A stretch of 64,000 nucleotides of DNA from Stomoxys calcitrans. Taxonomy: Eukaryota > Arthropoda > Insecta > Diptera > Muscidae. The notes below the pieces were generated by a model. That model was not told the DNA's origin. It ran no database searches and worked only from the letters and a program-made list of their open reading frames with translations. Position numbers and translations under genes: made by a program. Position 1 is the stretch's first letter, and every line of letters starts with the position of its first letter. Positions 1 through 10,931 of the stretch are shown piece by piece. Location: positions 49,397,781 to 49,461,780 of the forward strand of contig NC_081552.1 in NCBI RefSeq assembly GCF_963082655.1, given 5' to 3'.

Positions 1-242
1 TTGTCATTTAAGAAAATTTCTTAATATTTTGTCCTTAGAGAAATTTTCTTGAAATTTTGTCCTTAGAGAAAATTTCTTAAATATTTATCTATAAAAGAAA
101 ATTTAGTAGCAATATTGATAAAAAAAAGCTTAAAAATTTCAACGAAACATTCCATTTTGTGAAAAATATTTTCCTTTACATTAAGGATTTTTAATTTTAA
201 ATAGTAGGTTAATAAATACTTATTATTAAAAATAGTTATAGA
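1..242. repeat. 28-bp AT-rich degenerate tandem repeat and AT-rich flank
   Basis: Positions 1-95 hold about three degenerate copies of a 28-bp unit (gaaattttgtctttagagaa plus aatttctt). The rest to 242 is AT-rich without recognisable structure. The same unit recurs in blocks throughout the window. Confidence 0.7.
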
Positions 243-1112
243 AAGTTTTTGAAAGTCATTACAGAACACTACATGCAAAATTTCAGCCAAATCCGACAAA
301 AATTGCGGCTTGTAAGGGGTCAAGAAGTCAAATTGGGAGATCGGTTTATATGGGAGCTCTATCAGGTTATAGACCGATCCGGACCGTACTTGGCACAGCT
401 GTTGGAACAGAACACTATGTTGGAAATTTCAGCTAAATCGCACAAAAATTGCGGCTTGTAAGGGCTCAAGAAGTCAAATCGACAAACCGGTTTATATGGA
501 AGCTATGTCAGGTTATAGACCGATTTTGAGCCTATTTGGCACAGTTGTTGGAAGTCATAAGAGAATACCATGTGCAAAATTGCAGCCAAATCAGATCAAA
601 ATTGCTGCTTGTAAGAGGTCAAGAAGTCGAATCGGGAGTTCGGTTTATATGGGAGCTATGTTAGGTTATAGACCGATTTGGACCACCACATGCAAAGTTT
701 CAACCAAATCGGCTTCCAGGGGCACAAGAAATCATATCGGGAAATCGGTTTATATGCGAGCTATATTAGATTATAAACTGATTTGGTCCGTACTTGGCAC
801 AGTTGTTGGAAGTTATAGCGGAACACTACATGCAAAATTTCAGCCAAATCGGACAAAACTTGCGGGGCTCATCAAGTCAAATCGGGCGATCGGTTTATGT
901 GGGAGCTTTATCCAAATCTGAACCGATATGGCTCATTTGGAAACCCCAACGACCTATATCAATATTAAGTATCTGTGTAAAATAGCGTTCGACCGGATAC
1001 GGCTAGATTGATTAAGAACGACGAGGCGTTCAAGAATATATAAACTTTATGGGGTCTTAGGTCAATATTTCGAGGTGGTACAAACGAAATGGCTAGATTA
1101 GTATATGAAAAG
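243..1112 (-). mobile_element. HINE-like (mini-me/DINE-1 type) element, subfamily B, hairpin end missing
   Basis: About four tandem units of the 153-bp subfamily B repeat, each with a reading like ggctcaagaagtcaaatcgg followed by atcggtttatatgggagcta. The right end is a decayed mini-me core (gatcaagaatatataaactttatggggtct, in two parts around 1032-1060). The palindromic hairpin terminus expected at the left is absent, so the copy is truncated near 243. Strand is given so that the core reads (TA)n to (GTCY)n on the stated strand. The open frames here are repeat artefacts. Confidence 0.75.
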
Positions 1113-2423
1113 AATTTTTTTAAAAAATAATAATTAGCCAGTCATCTAGGAAGCAAAATAAAAATCAGTCAGCGATCAACATTTTAAGCGAATGGTCATG
1201 TCCGTTATTATGGGAAATGGGAAATCAAATTTAGAGATAGCATTTTTGTTTTAAAGTTTTTGTTGGTAAAATTCTACGAATAAGGAAAAATCTTTCATTT
1301 TGGTCCAACTTTTTTATCAGTGTACGAATCCTTTGCAAATTTTCCGTTTTTACTATGCCTGGTATTTTTAAGTAGAAATATCTCCAGCAATGTCATATTC
1401 CATCTCATCGTTCCTCTCTCAGATCATCACTCGGATTCCTGCCAAAGTTATTGCTTTGTAATACCTTTCCTGCACAGTAATATGACCTTAATTCGTTTAA
1501 TTGCAGGTGTTTTTTTCCGTTTGCTGCTTCCTCATATTTAAAAATTTTGTAAACAACAGCAAAAGCCAACCGATAACAAACTTCATCATCAGCAGAAAGC
1601 AAAGAGAACATATTTCATTCGCAGTAATTAAACGTAATATTGTTTAATAAGGAATTTTTCATTACTTGTTTGTAGGGCTTTTTTTGAACAACAATGTTTT
1701 TATTTTATTTTCTTTGTACTTCACTCAAAGTTAATTCCTTGTGATTGTTAGCCTTGGGATTTAAGGCAGCCGTGGCAACCCTTCATAGCATGCCACTTTG
1801 GCTTTTTGAGATGGATGCATGACAGAATGGTTGGCGAAAGTGAGGGAAGGACACAATGTGAATTGCAGAGTAGTATAAAATGCTGTGATGCATTAACTGC
1901 ATCATGCATTGCACTCAGGAAGGAGCATAGCAGGCAACTCAACATCACATACATGCAAACACACATACACCTATGTTCATGCTTATACTTTCACATCATC
2001 ACATTTACCTGGAAAATGTCCAGCTACTCATATTTCCATTTCCTCTTTAATAACAGCCAGGGTGGTTGGTCTGTGGTGGGGCAAAAATCTTGTCACCGTA
2101 TGTAGGATGAATGCTGCTGTTGCACTTGCTGTGCCGAAGTCTCTCAGGCAATGTTGTTTTTGTTTTTACTGTTGTTTAAACATGAAAACCAATAAACAAA
2201 ACCAATATAAGGCAAAGAAAATAAATTTTCTTAACACATACACGTACACCCACATCCAATTTTCCCCTGACAGACAGACTAAAGCAGGGATATACTGTAG
2301 AACAAAAGTTTGTCCAGCCTGTTGTGTAACCCACATGCAAATATGCTTTCACAAGCAACACAACCAAGGAGAATAATATGTGGCTTCCAAGGATCTTTTT
2401 GCGTAAAATGCAATTTTTCGGGG
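1113..2423. other. Single-copy-looking DNA, no gene recognised
   Basis: AT-rich sequence, then a more balanced stretch at 1740-2420 without the local repeat families. Open frames of 60-155 codons occur on both strands but overlap each other, lack recognisable domains and contain low-complexity Cys/His/Thr runs from CA-rich DNA. I read it as host intronic or intergenic DNA. Confidence 0.5.
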
Positions 2424-2442
2424 TGACACACACACACACGCG
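2424..2442. repeat. (CA)n microsatellite
   Basis: Short run gacacacacacacacgcg. A simple repeat inside single-copy DNA. Confidence 0.8.
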
Positions 2443-2559
2443 GTGGGTGGGCAATGAACTGTAAAACATTTTACAGACTGGGTTTACCGCATCTAAAGCC
2501 AAAATTTGTATAGAATTCCTATAAATACAAAAATTGAATGCCATTTTCTGGAATACTCC

Positions 2560-2796
2560 AAGAAATTTACTCAAAAGAAAAAATTTTACGAAATTTTCTT
2601 GAGAGAACAAATTTCAAGAAATTTTCTCTTAACGCAAAACTTTAGGAAATTTTTTCTAAAGACAAAATTTCAGGAAATTATTTCTAAAGACAACATTTCA
2701 AGAAATTATTTTTAAAAACAAAATTTTAAGAGATTTTTTCTAAAGACAAAATTTCAGGAAACCAAATTTCAGGAAATTTTCTCTAAAGATAAAAAA
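2560..2796. repeat. 28-bp AT-rich tandem repeat block
   Basis: Seven or so degenerate copies of the motif ctaaagacaaaatttcagga, the reverse complement of the unit at 3860-4393. It lies directly outside the left arm of a long inverted repeat. Confidence 0.75.
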
Positions 2797-2936
2797 GTGA
2801 AAGAGTACACATGCTGTAAAACAGTTTTCCTTTGGCAAGCAACGGGAAACGCAAGAAATATAGCGTAATGTTAAATACAGAGCATTTTTTATTGAGTGTG
2901 TTTATGTCAAAAACATATTTCGTTAGATGCATCCTG
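2797..2936 (+). repeat. Left arm of a 140-bp inverted repeat
   Basis: The segment from gtgaaagagtacacatgctg to cgttagatgcatcctg matches the reverse complement of 4394-4534, with about 13 differences over 140 bp by eye. Both copies border 28-bp tandem blocks, so this is probably the unique part of a dispersed AT-rich repeat family present here in two orientations. Confidence 0.8.
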
Positions 2937-2940
2937 CCAA

Positions 2941-2964
2941 CAGAGAGAGAGAGAGAGAGGAGAG
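2941..2964. repeat. (GA)n microsatellite
   Basis: An (AG)n run between the inverted-repeat arm and a degraded subfamily B element. Confidence 0.8.
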
Positions 2965-3838
2965 TGAGAGTGGACCGAATCTTGAGAACCCACCACCATG
3001 CATTCTAATAAACATCTACAAAGTTTCTGTCAAATCAGACAATCATTCAAGTATTTTGGGGATGTACAAGAGTAATCGGGAATATAGTTTATATGGGATC
3101 TATATCAGGTTATAGACCGATCTGTTCCATACTTAAAACTGATGTTGGAAATCAACAGAGAACACTACGTGCAAAATGCCGGCCAAATCGGACAACAATT
3201 GCGGCTTTCAGGATCTCAAGATCTCAAATCAAGAGATCGGTTTATATGGGAGCTATAGCAGTTTGACAACCAGATGTACAGATGTTGGCAGTCATTTAAA
3301 AAGACCACATGCTAAATCGAAGTCAAGTCAAAGAACATTTTTACATGAGAACTATTGGTTGCCCAAAAAGTAATTGCGGATTTTTCATATGGTCGGCGTT
3401 GACAAATTTTTTCACAGCTTGTGACTCTGTAATTGCATTCTTTCTTCTATCAGTTATCAGCTGTTACTTTTAGCTTGCTTTAGAAAAAAGTGTAAAAAAG
3501 TTTATTTGATTAAAGTTCATTCTAAGTTTTATTAAGAATGCATTTACTTTCTTTTAAAAAATCCGCAATTACTTTTTGGGCAACCCAATAGAACCAAATC
3601 TGAACTGATAAAGCCCATTTGCAATACCTTACAATAAATATCAATAGGGAGTATTATGCATAGTTTCGAGCGGCTAAATTTTCGCGTTCGACCACTATGG
3701 TGTTTTTTACAGACATAGCAAAATCGTCTTAGAATGTCAAGGCGATCGGAAATTTGTATAATTACTGCGGTAGCAGATCAAAATGTTGATTACAAACGGA
3801 ATGACGAGATTTGTATACACACCAACCTATGTGGAAAA
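2965..3838 (-). mobile_element. Degraded HINE-like subfamily B element split by a mariner MITE
   Basis: It begins near the subterminal motif gaatcttgagaacccaccacc, contains subfamily B units (tatgggatctatatcaggtt), and ends with a worn core and the subterminal motif acaaacggaatgacgagat. A MITE at 3355-3588 interrupts it. The (GTCY)n run is almost lost, which suggests an old copy. Confidence 0.6.
3355..3588 (+). mobile_element. Mariner-type MITE, copy 1
   Basis: A 234-bp non-coding element with terminal inverted repeats (ttggttgcccaaaaagtaat at one end, attactttttgggcaaccc at the other), flanked by TA on both sides. The TIR resembles those of mariner elements, which target TA. One G is missing from the left terminus compared with the other three copies in the window. 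Confidence 0.9.
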
Positions 3839-3859
3839 CAACGGGTTCAATAAAGAAAC

Positions 3860-4393
3860 TTTCATTTTGTATCTAAAGAATTTTTTTTTTTTGTAATTTT
3901 ATCTTTAGAAAAAACTTTCTATAAAGTTTTGCCTAAAATAATTTTTTTTTAATTTTGTTTTAGGAGAAAATTTCTTGAAATTTTGTCTTTAGAGAAAATT
4001 TATTGAAATTTTATCTTCAGAGAAAGTTTCTTGAAATTTTGTCTTTAGAGAAAATTTCCTGAAATTTTGTCTTTAGAGAAAATTTCCTGAAATTTTATCT
4101 TTAGAGAAATTTCTTGGAATTTTGTCTTTAGAGAAAATTTCCTGAAATTTTCTCTTTAGAGAAAATTTCTTGAAATTTTGTCTTTAGAGAAAATTTCTTG
4201 AAATTTTGTCTTTAGAGAAAATTTCTTGAAATTTTGTCTTTAGAGAAAATTTCTTGAAATTTTGTCTATAGAGAAAAATTGTCTTTAAAGGAAATTTCTT
4301 AAAATTTTGTCTTTAAAGAAAATTTCTTGAAATTTTGTCTTCATGGAAAATTTCTTGAAATTTTGTTTTAAAAAAAATTTCCTGAAATTTCCT
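3860..4393. repeat. 28-bp tandem repeat array, best-preserved block
   Basis: About sixteen copies of a 28-bp unit (gaaattttgtctttagagaa plus aatttctt), most regular at 4130-4270 where several successive units are nearly identical. Copies degrade outward. No coding potential. Regularity in the centre with decayed edges is typical of tandem arrays homogenised by unequal exchange. Confidence 0.9.
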
Positions 4394-4534
4394 CAGGACG
4401 CAATTAACGAAATATGTTTTTAGCATCAATACACTCAATAAAAAATGTTCTGCATTTGACATTACGCTATATTTCTTGTGTTTCCCGTAGCTTGCCAAAG
4501 GAAAACTGTTTTACAGCATGTGTACGCTTTCACT
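4394..4534 (-). repeat. Right arm of a 140-bp inverted repeat
   Basis: Reverse-complement partner of 2797-2936, about 90% identical by eye. The interval between the arms holds a subfamily B element, a MITE and the tandem array. Confidence 0.8.
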
Positions 4535-4871
4535 GCAGGGCGCAAGTTGACAATTAAAAACTTTGGAAGCCACAAATATTACACAGAATGTATGTAAATG
4601 AAATTGTGTTACCAGTATGTTCGACAACCACAATGCAGTTTTGCTTTTTTTTTAAACCAAGCAGTTATTGAATATGCTACAACAATGTATAGATCGAAAT
4701 ATAGGTCAAATATAACAGCAATGATATACTCATTGGACCACTTGCAACCATCAACAAAAATAAAAAAATTTCTTTTGAAAAAGAAATCTTGTTGCGCTTT
4801 CTATTTCAATATGGAAAACATAATGTCATTTGAAAAAAAAAATAGATTATGAAAAAGGAGTTCAAAATAAA
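4535..4871. other. AT-rich DNA, nothing recognised
   Basis: AT-rich sequence with homopolymer runs and no matches to the other repeat families in the window. Confidence 0.5.
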
Positions 4872-5792
4872 ACAAGTAAAGGCGTGCTTAGTTCGGCCGG
4901 GCCGAATCTAAATACCCTCACCTATGGATCGCATTTGTCGAGTTCTATGCGCGGTATCTCTTTTTAGGAAAACAAAGAATATAGAATAAGAACTATTATG
5001 CTATTGGAGCTATATCAAATTATAGTCCGATTCGGACCATAAATGAATGCAGAACATTGTAGAAGTCGTTGTGTAGTATTTCAGTTCATTCAGATAAGAA
5101 TTGCGCCTTGTGGGGGCTCAAGACGCAAAATCGGGAGATAGATTTCTATGGGAGCTGTATCAAGCTATTGATCGATTCAGACAATATTAGACACGTGTGT
5201 TGAAGATTATGAGAGAAGCCGTTGTACAAAATTTCAGCCAAGTCGGATGAGAATTGCCCCCTTTAGAGACTCAAGAAGTCAAGATCCCAGATCGGTTTAT
5301 ATGACAGCTATATTAGGTTATTTATCGATTTACGCCATAAAAAACACCTCATGCAAAATTTCAGCCAAATCGGATGAGAATTGCGCGCTCTATTGGCTCA
5401 AGAAGTCAAGATCCCAGATCGGTTTATATGACAGCTATATTAGGTTATTTATCGATTTGAATCGTATATTGCACAGTTGTTGGAAGTGATACCAAAACAT
5501 AACGTGCACAATTTCAGGACGAGAATTGGGCCCTCTAGAGGGTCAATAAGTCAAGACCCAAGATCGGTTTATATAGCGGCTATATCAAAACATGGACCGA
5601 TATGGCCCATTTACAATACCAACCGACCTACACTAATAGGAAGTATTTGTGCAAAATTTCAAGCGGCTAGCTTTGCTCCTTCGAAAGTTAGCGTGCTTTC
5701 GACACACAGACGGACGGACGGAAGTACAGACGGACGGACTGGCTAGATCGACTTAAAAGGACATAACGATCAAGAATATATATACTGTATGG
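4872..5792 (-). mobile_element. HINE-like subfamily B element with hairpin end
   Basis: It starts acaagtaaaggcgtgc, followed by a hairpin at 4892-4906 (ttcggcc/ggccgaa) and the subterminal block accctcacctatggatcgc. Units of 153 bp follow. A (GTCY)n run and mini-me core lie at about 5707-5785 (gacggacgg...gatcaagaatatatatactg). The outer terminus after the core is missing because the next element abuts it at a 'ggggtct' junction. Confidence 0.85.
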
Positions 5793-6796
5793 GGTCTCAT
5801 GGGGTCTTATGCCCCATAGCAGCTATATAGACATATCATCCGATTTGAACCAAATGCTTATAAGTACAAGTCATTGTTCAACCGAGAGTCGGTCTATATG
5901 ACAGCTATATCTAAATCTGGACCGATCTGAGCCAAATTGAAGACAAACCTCGAGGGGCCCAACACAACTCAATGTCCCAAATTTCGGCGACATCGGACAA
6001 TAAATGCGCTTTTTATGGGCCCAAAACCTTAAATCGAGAGATCGGTCTATATGGTAGCTATTTATATCCAAATCTGAACCGATCAGGGCCAAATTGAAGA
6101 AAGATGTCGCAGGGCCTAACACAACTCACTGTCGCAAATTTCAGCAAAATCGGATAATAAATGTGGCTTTTATGGGCCTAATACCCTAAATCGGAGGATT
6201 GGTCTAAATGGCAGCTATATCCAAATTTGGACCGATCTGGGCCAAATAGACGAAGGATGTCGAAGGGCCTAACACAACTCACTATCCAAAATTTCAGCAA
6301 AATCGGATAATAAATGTGGGTTTTATGGGCCTAAGACCCTAAATCGAAGGATCGGTCTATATGGCAGCTATATCCAAATTTGGACCGATCTGGGCCAAAT
6401 AGACGAAGGATGTCGAAGGGTCAAACGCAACTCACTGTCCCAAATTTCAGCAAAATCGGATAATAAATGTGTCTTTTATGGGCCTAATACCCTAAATTGG
6501 TGGATCTGTCTATATGGGGGCTATATCAAGATATAGTCCGATATAGCCCATCTTCGAACTTAACCTGCTTATGGACAGAAAGAATTTGTGCAAAGTTTCA
6601 GCTCAACATCTCTATTTTTAAAGACTGTAGCGTGATTTCAACAGACAGACGGACGGACATGTCTAGATCGTCTTAGATTTTTACGCTGATCAAGAATATA
6701 TATACTTTATAGGGTCGCAAATGGATATTTCGATGTGTTGCAAACAGAATGACAAAATGAATATACCCCCATCCTTCGGTGGTGGGTATAAAAATA
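5793..6796 (-). mobile_element. HINE-like subfamily A element, hairpin end missing
   Basis: The sequence from tatgccccatagcagctat onward matches the interior of full subfamily A copies. Several 153-bp units with ttatgggcctaagaccctaa follow, then (GTCY)n and core at about 6640-6715, and the terminus tcggtggtgggtataaaaat. The hairpin end is missing at the junction with the previous element, making a head-to-tail chimera. Confidence 0.85.
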
Positions 6797-6831
6797 TTTA
6801 AAACCGCACTTTATTTTATCCGACAGTGTAA

Positions 6832-7535
6832 ATTCTTGATCGTCTTGACATTTTGAGTCCGTCCATCCGTCTGTCACAATCACGATAGCGATCGAACGCG
6901 TAAATCTAGCCACTTGCAATTTTGCACAAATACTTCTTATGGATGTAGGTCATTGGGGATTGCAAATGCGCCATATCGGTTCAGATTTGGATATAGCTCC
7001 CATATAATCCGATCTCCCGATTTGACTTCTTAAGGCCTTACAAACCGCAATTTTTGTCCGATTTTGCTGAAGTTGAGCATGCGGTGTTTTGTTATGACTT
7101 CCAATAACTGTGCCAAGTACGGTCCAAATCAGTCTACAACCTGATATAGCTCCCATATTAACCGATCTCCCGATTTGATTTCTGAGCCCTTAGAATCCTC
7201 AATTTTTGTCCAATTTTGCTGAAATTTTGCATGAAGTACTCCGTTATGACTTCCAACAACTGTGCCAAATACGGTCCAAATCAGTCTATAACCTGATATA
7301 GGTTCCATATAAACCGATCTCCCGATTTGACTTGTTGAGCCCCTGGAAACCACAATTTTTGTCCGATTTGGCTTAAACTTTGCATGTGGTGTTCCGCTAT
7401 GACTTTCAACAACTGTGCCAAGCAACGTCCGAATTGGTCTATAACCTGATATAGCTGCGTATATAAACGGGTCTCCCGATTGGACTTCTTGAGCCCGCAT
7501 TTTTTGTCCGATTTGTCTGTCATCTACAGTTGTAC
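6832..7535 (+). mobile_element. HINE-like subfamily B fragment
   Basis: It starts within a mini-me core (aattcttgatcgtcttgac, then a decayed (GTCY)n) and carries about four 153-bp units, with accgatctcccgatttgact at each join. Both termini are missing. Confidence 0.8.
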
Positions 7536-7670
7536 GAAAGAGTTTTTCTGTCCAATGTCTATTGTTGCTAAAATTGGTTAGCAGGTTCCAAGTATTATAA
7601 TTCGTTTACATTTTGAGGGTAAAATCTTATCCAAACTACGTTACCGCTAGTTTATGAAACTGCTATTTGT

Positions 7671-8475
7671 GAAAAGGTATGTAGACATATCTGTGCCACT
7701 GTATATACCGATCTTCCAATTTAAGGTCTTGGACCTATAAAAGGCGCATTTATTATACGATTTCGCTAAAGTTTGGCAGAGTGAGCTATGTTATGCTATG
7801 CTCTTCAACACCCTTGGATATATTTGCCATATATACCGATTTCCGGATTTAAGGTCTTTGGTTTATGAAAGATTTCGCTGAAATTTGGCTTAATGAGTTC
7901 CATTAGGTCTCTCAACACTCTCACTGAGTATATTGAAGATCGGATTATATGTGGATATAGCTGTCATATACCTATATCCCGATTTAAGGTCTTAGCCCCA
8001 TAAAAGGCGCATTTGTTATCCGATTTCGCTGAAATTTTGCAGAGTGAGTTTTGCTAGGCTCTCTGATATTGGTGTTTACTATGGCCCAGATCGGTCTTTA
8101 TTTGGATATAGTTCCATAAATACCGATCTTCCGTTAAATTCTTTGGTCCATAAAAAAATTTAATTATTGGGTTGCCCAAAAAGTAATTGCGGATTTTTCA
8201 TACAGTCGGCGTTGACAAATTTTTTCACAGCTTATGACTCTGTAATTGCATTCTTTCTTCTGTCAGTTATTAGCTGTTACTTTTAGCTTGCTTTCGAAAA
8301 AAAGTGTAAAAAAAGTATATTTGATTAAAGTTCATTCTAAGTTTTATTAAAAATGCATTTACTTTCTTTAAAAAATCCGCAATTACTTTTTGGGCAACCC
8401 AATATAAATCGATTTCGCTGAAATTCTTCCCAAATATGGTGTAGATCGGACTTTAGATTGCCATAAAGACAAAAT
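7671..8475 (+). mobile_element. HINE-like subfamily A fragment split by a mariner MITE
   Basis: Diverged 153-bp units (ccataaaaggcgcatttgtt, gatttcgctgaaattttgca) with a MITE inserted at 8167-8402. No core or hairpin remains. The high divergence suggests an old copy. Confidence 0.7.
8167..8402 (+). mobile_element. Mariner-type MITE, copy 2
   Basis: 236 bp with full TIRs (ttgggttgcccaaaaagtaa and its inverted partner) and TA on each side (8165-8166, 8403-8404). Same orientation and nearly the same interior as copy 1. Confidence 0.92.
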
Positions 8476-8479
8476 TTTT

Positions 8480-9407
8480 TTTATACCCTCCACCATAGGA
8501 TGGGGGGTATACTAATTTCGTCATTCTGTTTGTAACTACTCGAAATATTCGTCTGAGACCCCATAAAGTATATATACTCTTGATCGTCGCGACATTTTAT
8601 GTCGATCTAGCCATGTCCGTCCGTCCGCCTGTCTGTTGAAAGCACGCTAACTTCCGAAGGAGTAAAGCTAGCCGCTTGAAATTTTGCACAAATACTTCTT
8701 ATCAGTGTAGGTCGGTTGGTATTGTAAACGGGCCATATCGGTCCACGTTTTGATATAGCTGCCATATAGACCGATCTGGCGATTTAGGGTCTAAAGCCCG
8801 CAAAACCCGCATTTTTCGTCAGATTTCGCTGAAATTCGAAACAGAAAGTTGTACTGGGGACCCCGATATTCAAACCGAATATGACCCACATCGGACTTTA
8901 TTTATATGCGATATCGACCGATTTGCTGGTTTAGGGACTTAAGTTTGAAATAGTCAGTTGATCAAAACCCCCGCGATATCCGACTCAAATATGGTTCAGA
9001 TAGGTCTTTATTCAGGTATAGCTGCCATATGGACTGATCTGCGGATTAAGGGTTTTAAGCCCATAAAAGCTGCATTTATTACCCGATTTCGCTGGAGTTT
9101 CACACGGTGACTTGTATTAAGCGACCCGTTATCCGACTAGCATTTGGTCGTGATTAGACTATTTTTAGATATAGCTGCCTTATAGACTGATCTTCCAATC
9201 TAGGGTCTTTATCCCATAAAAAGCGGATTTGTTGCCCGATTTCGCTGAAACTGTGACTTCTGTGAATGAAATATGATCCATACCAGCCCCATTTGCATAT
9301 TACTGTGGAAATAATAGTGGAGTTGTTGTGAAAGATTATGGTTAATCGACCCATGGTGGTGGGTATCCTAAGTTCGGCACGGCCAAACTCAACAAGTTTT
9401 TATTTGT
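8480..9407 (+). mobile_element. HINE-like element with A-type units and B-type terminus
   Basis: The core-side terminus (tataccctccaccataggat, 8488 on) is B-type, the core and (GTCY)n lie at about 8565-8640, and the internal units are A-type (gcccataaaagc). It ends with a worn hairpin at 9370-9388 (aagttcggcacggccaaact). The mixture suggests recombination or template switching between subfamilies. Confidence 0.8.
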
Positions 9408-9812
9408 TTTTTTAGGTATGTACTAAAATTTTAATTTCTTGTTATCCTTGCACATAGGGATATTGTGTCATCTTCTTAATAGAATTTTAACCCTCAATCG
9501 ATTTTTACAATTTTTTACTGCCTTTTCATAGAAGATGTCTAAAACCTTGCTTAAATTGACTTTTTTTGCCATAAAATTTCAAGATAAGTCTCTGAACAAA
9601 CCAAAGCGCTAAATTTAAATGCAACGTCAGAAATCAGCAAACATCAGAAAACTAATTTTAGGACTAAAACCGTATTCTTTTTGAGTTGGTGCTCAATTCA
9701 TCCAAAATAATTAAATTAAGAAGGATAGGATAGGAAGAAAGGATAAAAGCAAATTTAACCATCTTCACCAAAATTAACTGTAGGGCACCAAACAAAAATG
9801 ACAATCTATATT
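9408..9812. other. AT-rich single-copy-looking DNA
   Basis: No open frame of interest and none of the repeat families of the window. Confidence 0.5.
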
Positions 9813-10710
9813 AAAACAAGTATAAGCGTTCTAAAATCGGCCAGACCGAATCGTATAAACCCTTCACCATGGATCGCATTTGTCGAGTTCTTTGCCCGTT
9901 ATCTCTATTTATGCGAACAAAGGACATCTAGAACATTTCTCGCTATATCATCGCGCACTTTAGAGGCTCAAGAAATCAAATTGGGAGATCGGTTTATATG
10001 GGAACTGTATTAAGCTATACACCGATTCAGACCATATTTGACACGTAGGGGCAGGTCATGAGGCAAGCCGTTGTTAAAATTTAAAGAAAGTAAAAATTAT
10101 GAAGAGATCGGATTATATGGGAGCTACATTACATGTAGACCATACTTGGCATAGTTGTTGCGAAACAAAACAGAACACCTTATGCAAACTTTCAGCAAAT
10201 ACGGATAATAATTGCGCCCTTTAGAGGCTAAAGAAGTCAAGATCCTAGATGGGTTTATATGGCAGCTATATCAGGTTATAGACCGATTTGAACCATATTT
10301 GGCACAGTTGTCGGAAGTTGTAACAAATCACCCCAAGCATAATTTCAACGAAATCAGATAATAATTGCGCAATCTAGTGGTTGAAGAGGTTAAGATCCGA
10401 AATCGGTTTATATGGCAGCTACATTATATATCAAGACATGGACCGATGTGGCCCATTTACAATTCCAATAGACTTACACTAATAAGAAGTGTTTGTAAAA
10501 AATTTCAATCGCCTTGCTTTACGCCTTCAAGAGTATGAGTGCTTTCCACAGACAGTCAGACATACGGACTAACATGGCTAGATCGACTCAAAATGTCATG
10601 ACGGTGAAGAATATATACTCTCTATGGGTTCTTAGACAAATATTTCGAGGTGTTACAAACGGAATGACGAAATTAGTACACCCCCATCCTATGGCGAAGG
10701 GTATAAAAAT
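9813..10710 (-). mobile_element. HINE-like subfamily B element, both ends present
   Basis: It starts aaaacaagtataagcg with a decayed hairpin (tcggccagaccga, 9837-9849). Subfamily B units follow, then a weak (GTCY)n and core (10550-10625) and the terminus atggcgaagggtataaaaat. Full length but with many substitutions. Confidence 0.82.
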
Positions 10711-10931
10711 AGGGCTATTAATTAAAAAAAAAAAATTAAATATTTTCAAGTTTTTTTTTTTGCTGTAATCAATATTTTTGTTTTTTTTTCGAGTTGGGCA
10801 ATGAAAGTAACATAAAACTTATTTTCAGACCCATAAGTCTCAAAAAAAATTACGATCATGATTGTTAAAAGTCTAAACTATTAAAATATGAGTGAATTTG
10901 TATATTCCATCTAGAAAATTGTTGTCGAAAT

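Noticed and set aside
1909..2610. Overlapping frames of 144-155 codons on both strands in single-copy DNA
   Set aside because: No domain, low-complexity CA-derived composition, and mutually overlapping; chance frames are more likely.
2560..4534. Foldback transposon
   Set aside because: The inverted arms carry tandem repeats on opposite sides of the unique part and no target duplication is visible, so the structure is not that of a Foldback element.
5247..5746. Runs of 60-125-codon frames with repeated peptides such as GSRSQDPRSVYMAAISGY (here and at 7129-7500, 15765-16040, 22165-22766, 57501-57806)
   Set aside because: They are translations of the 153-bp subfamily B unit; because 153 is divisible by three the same frame stays open across units. 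No start context, domain or conservation supports genes.
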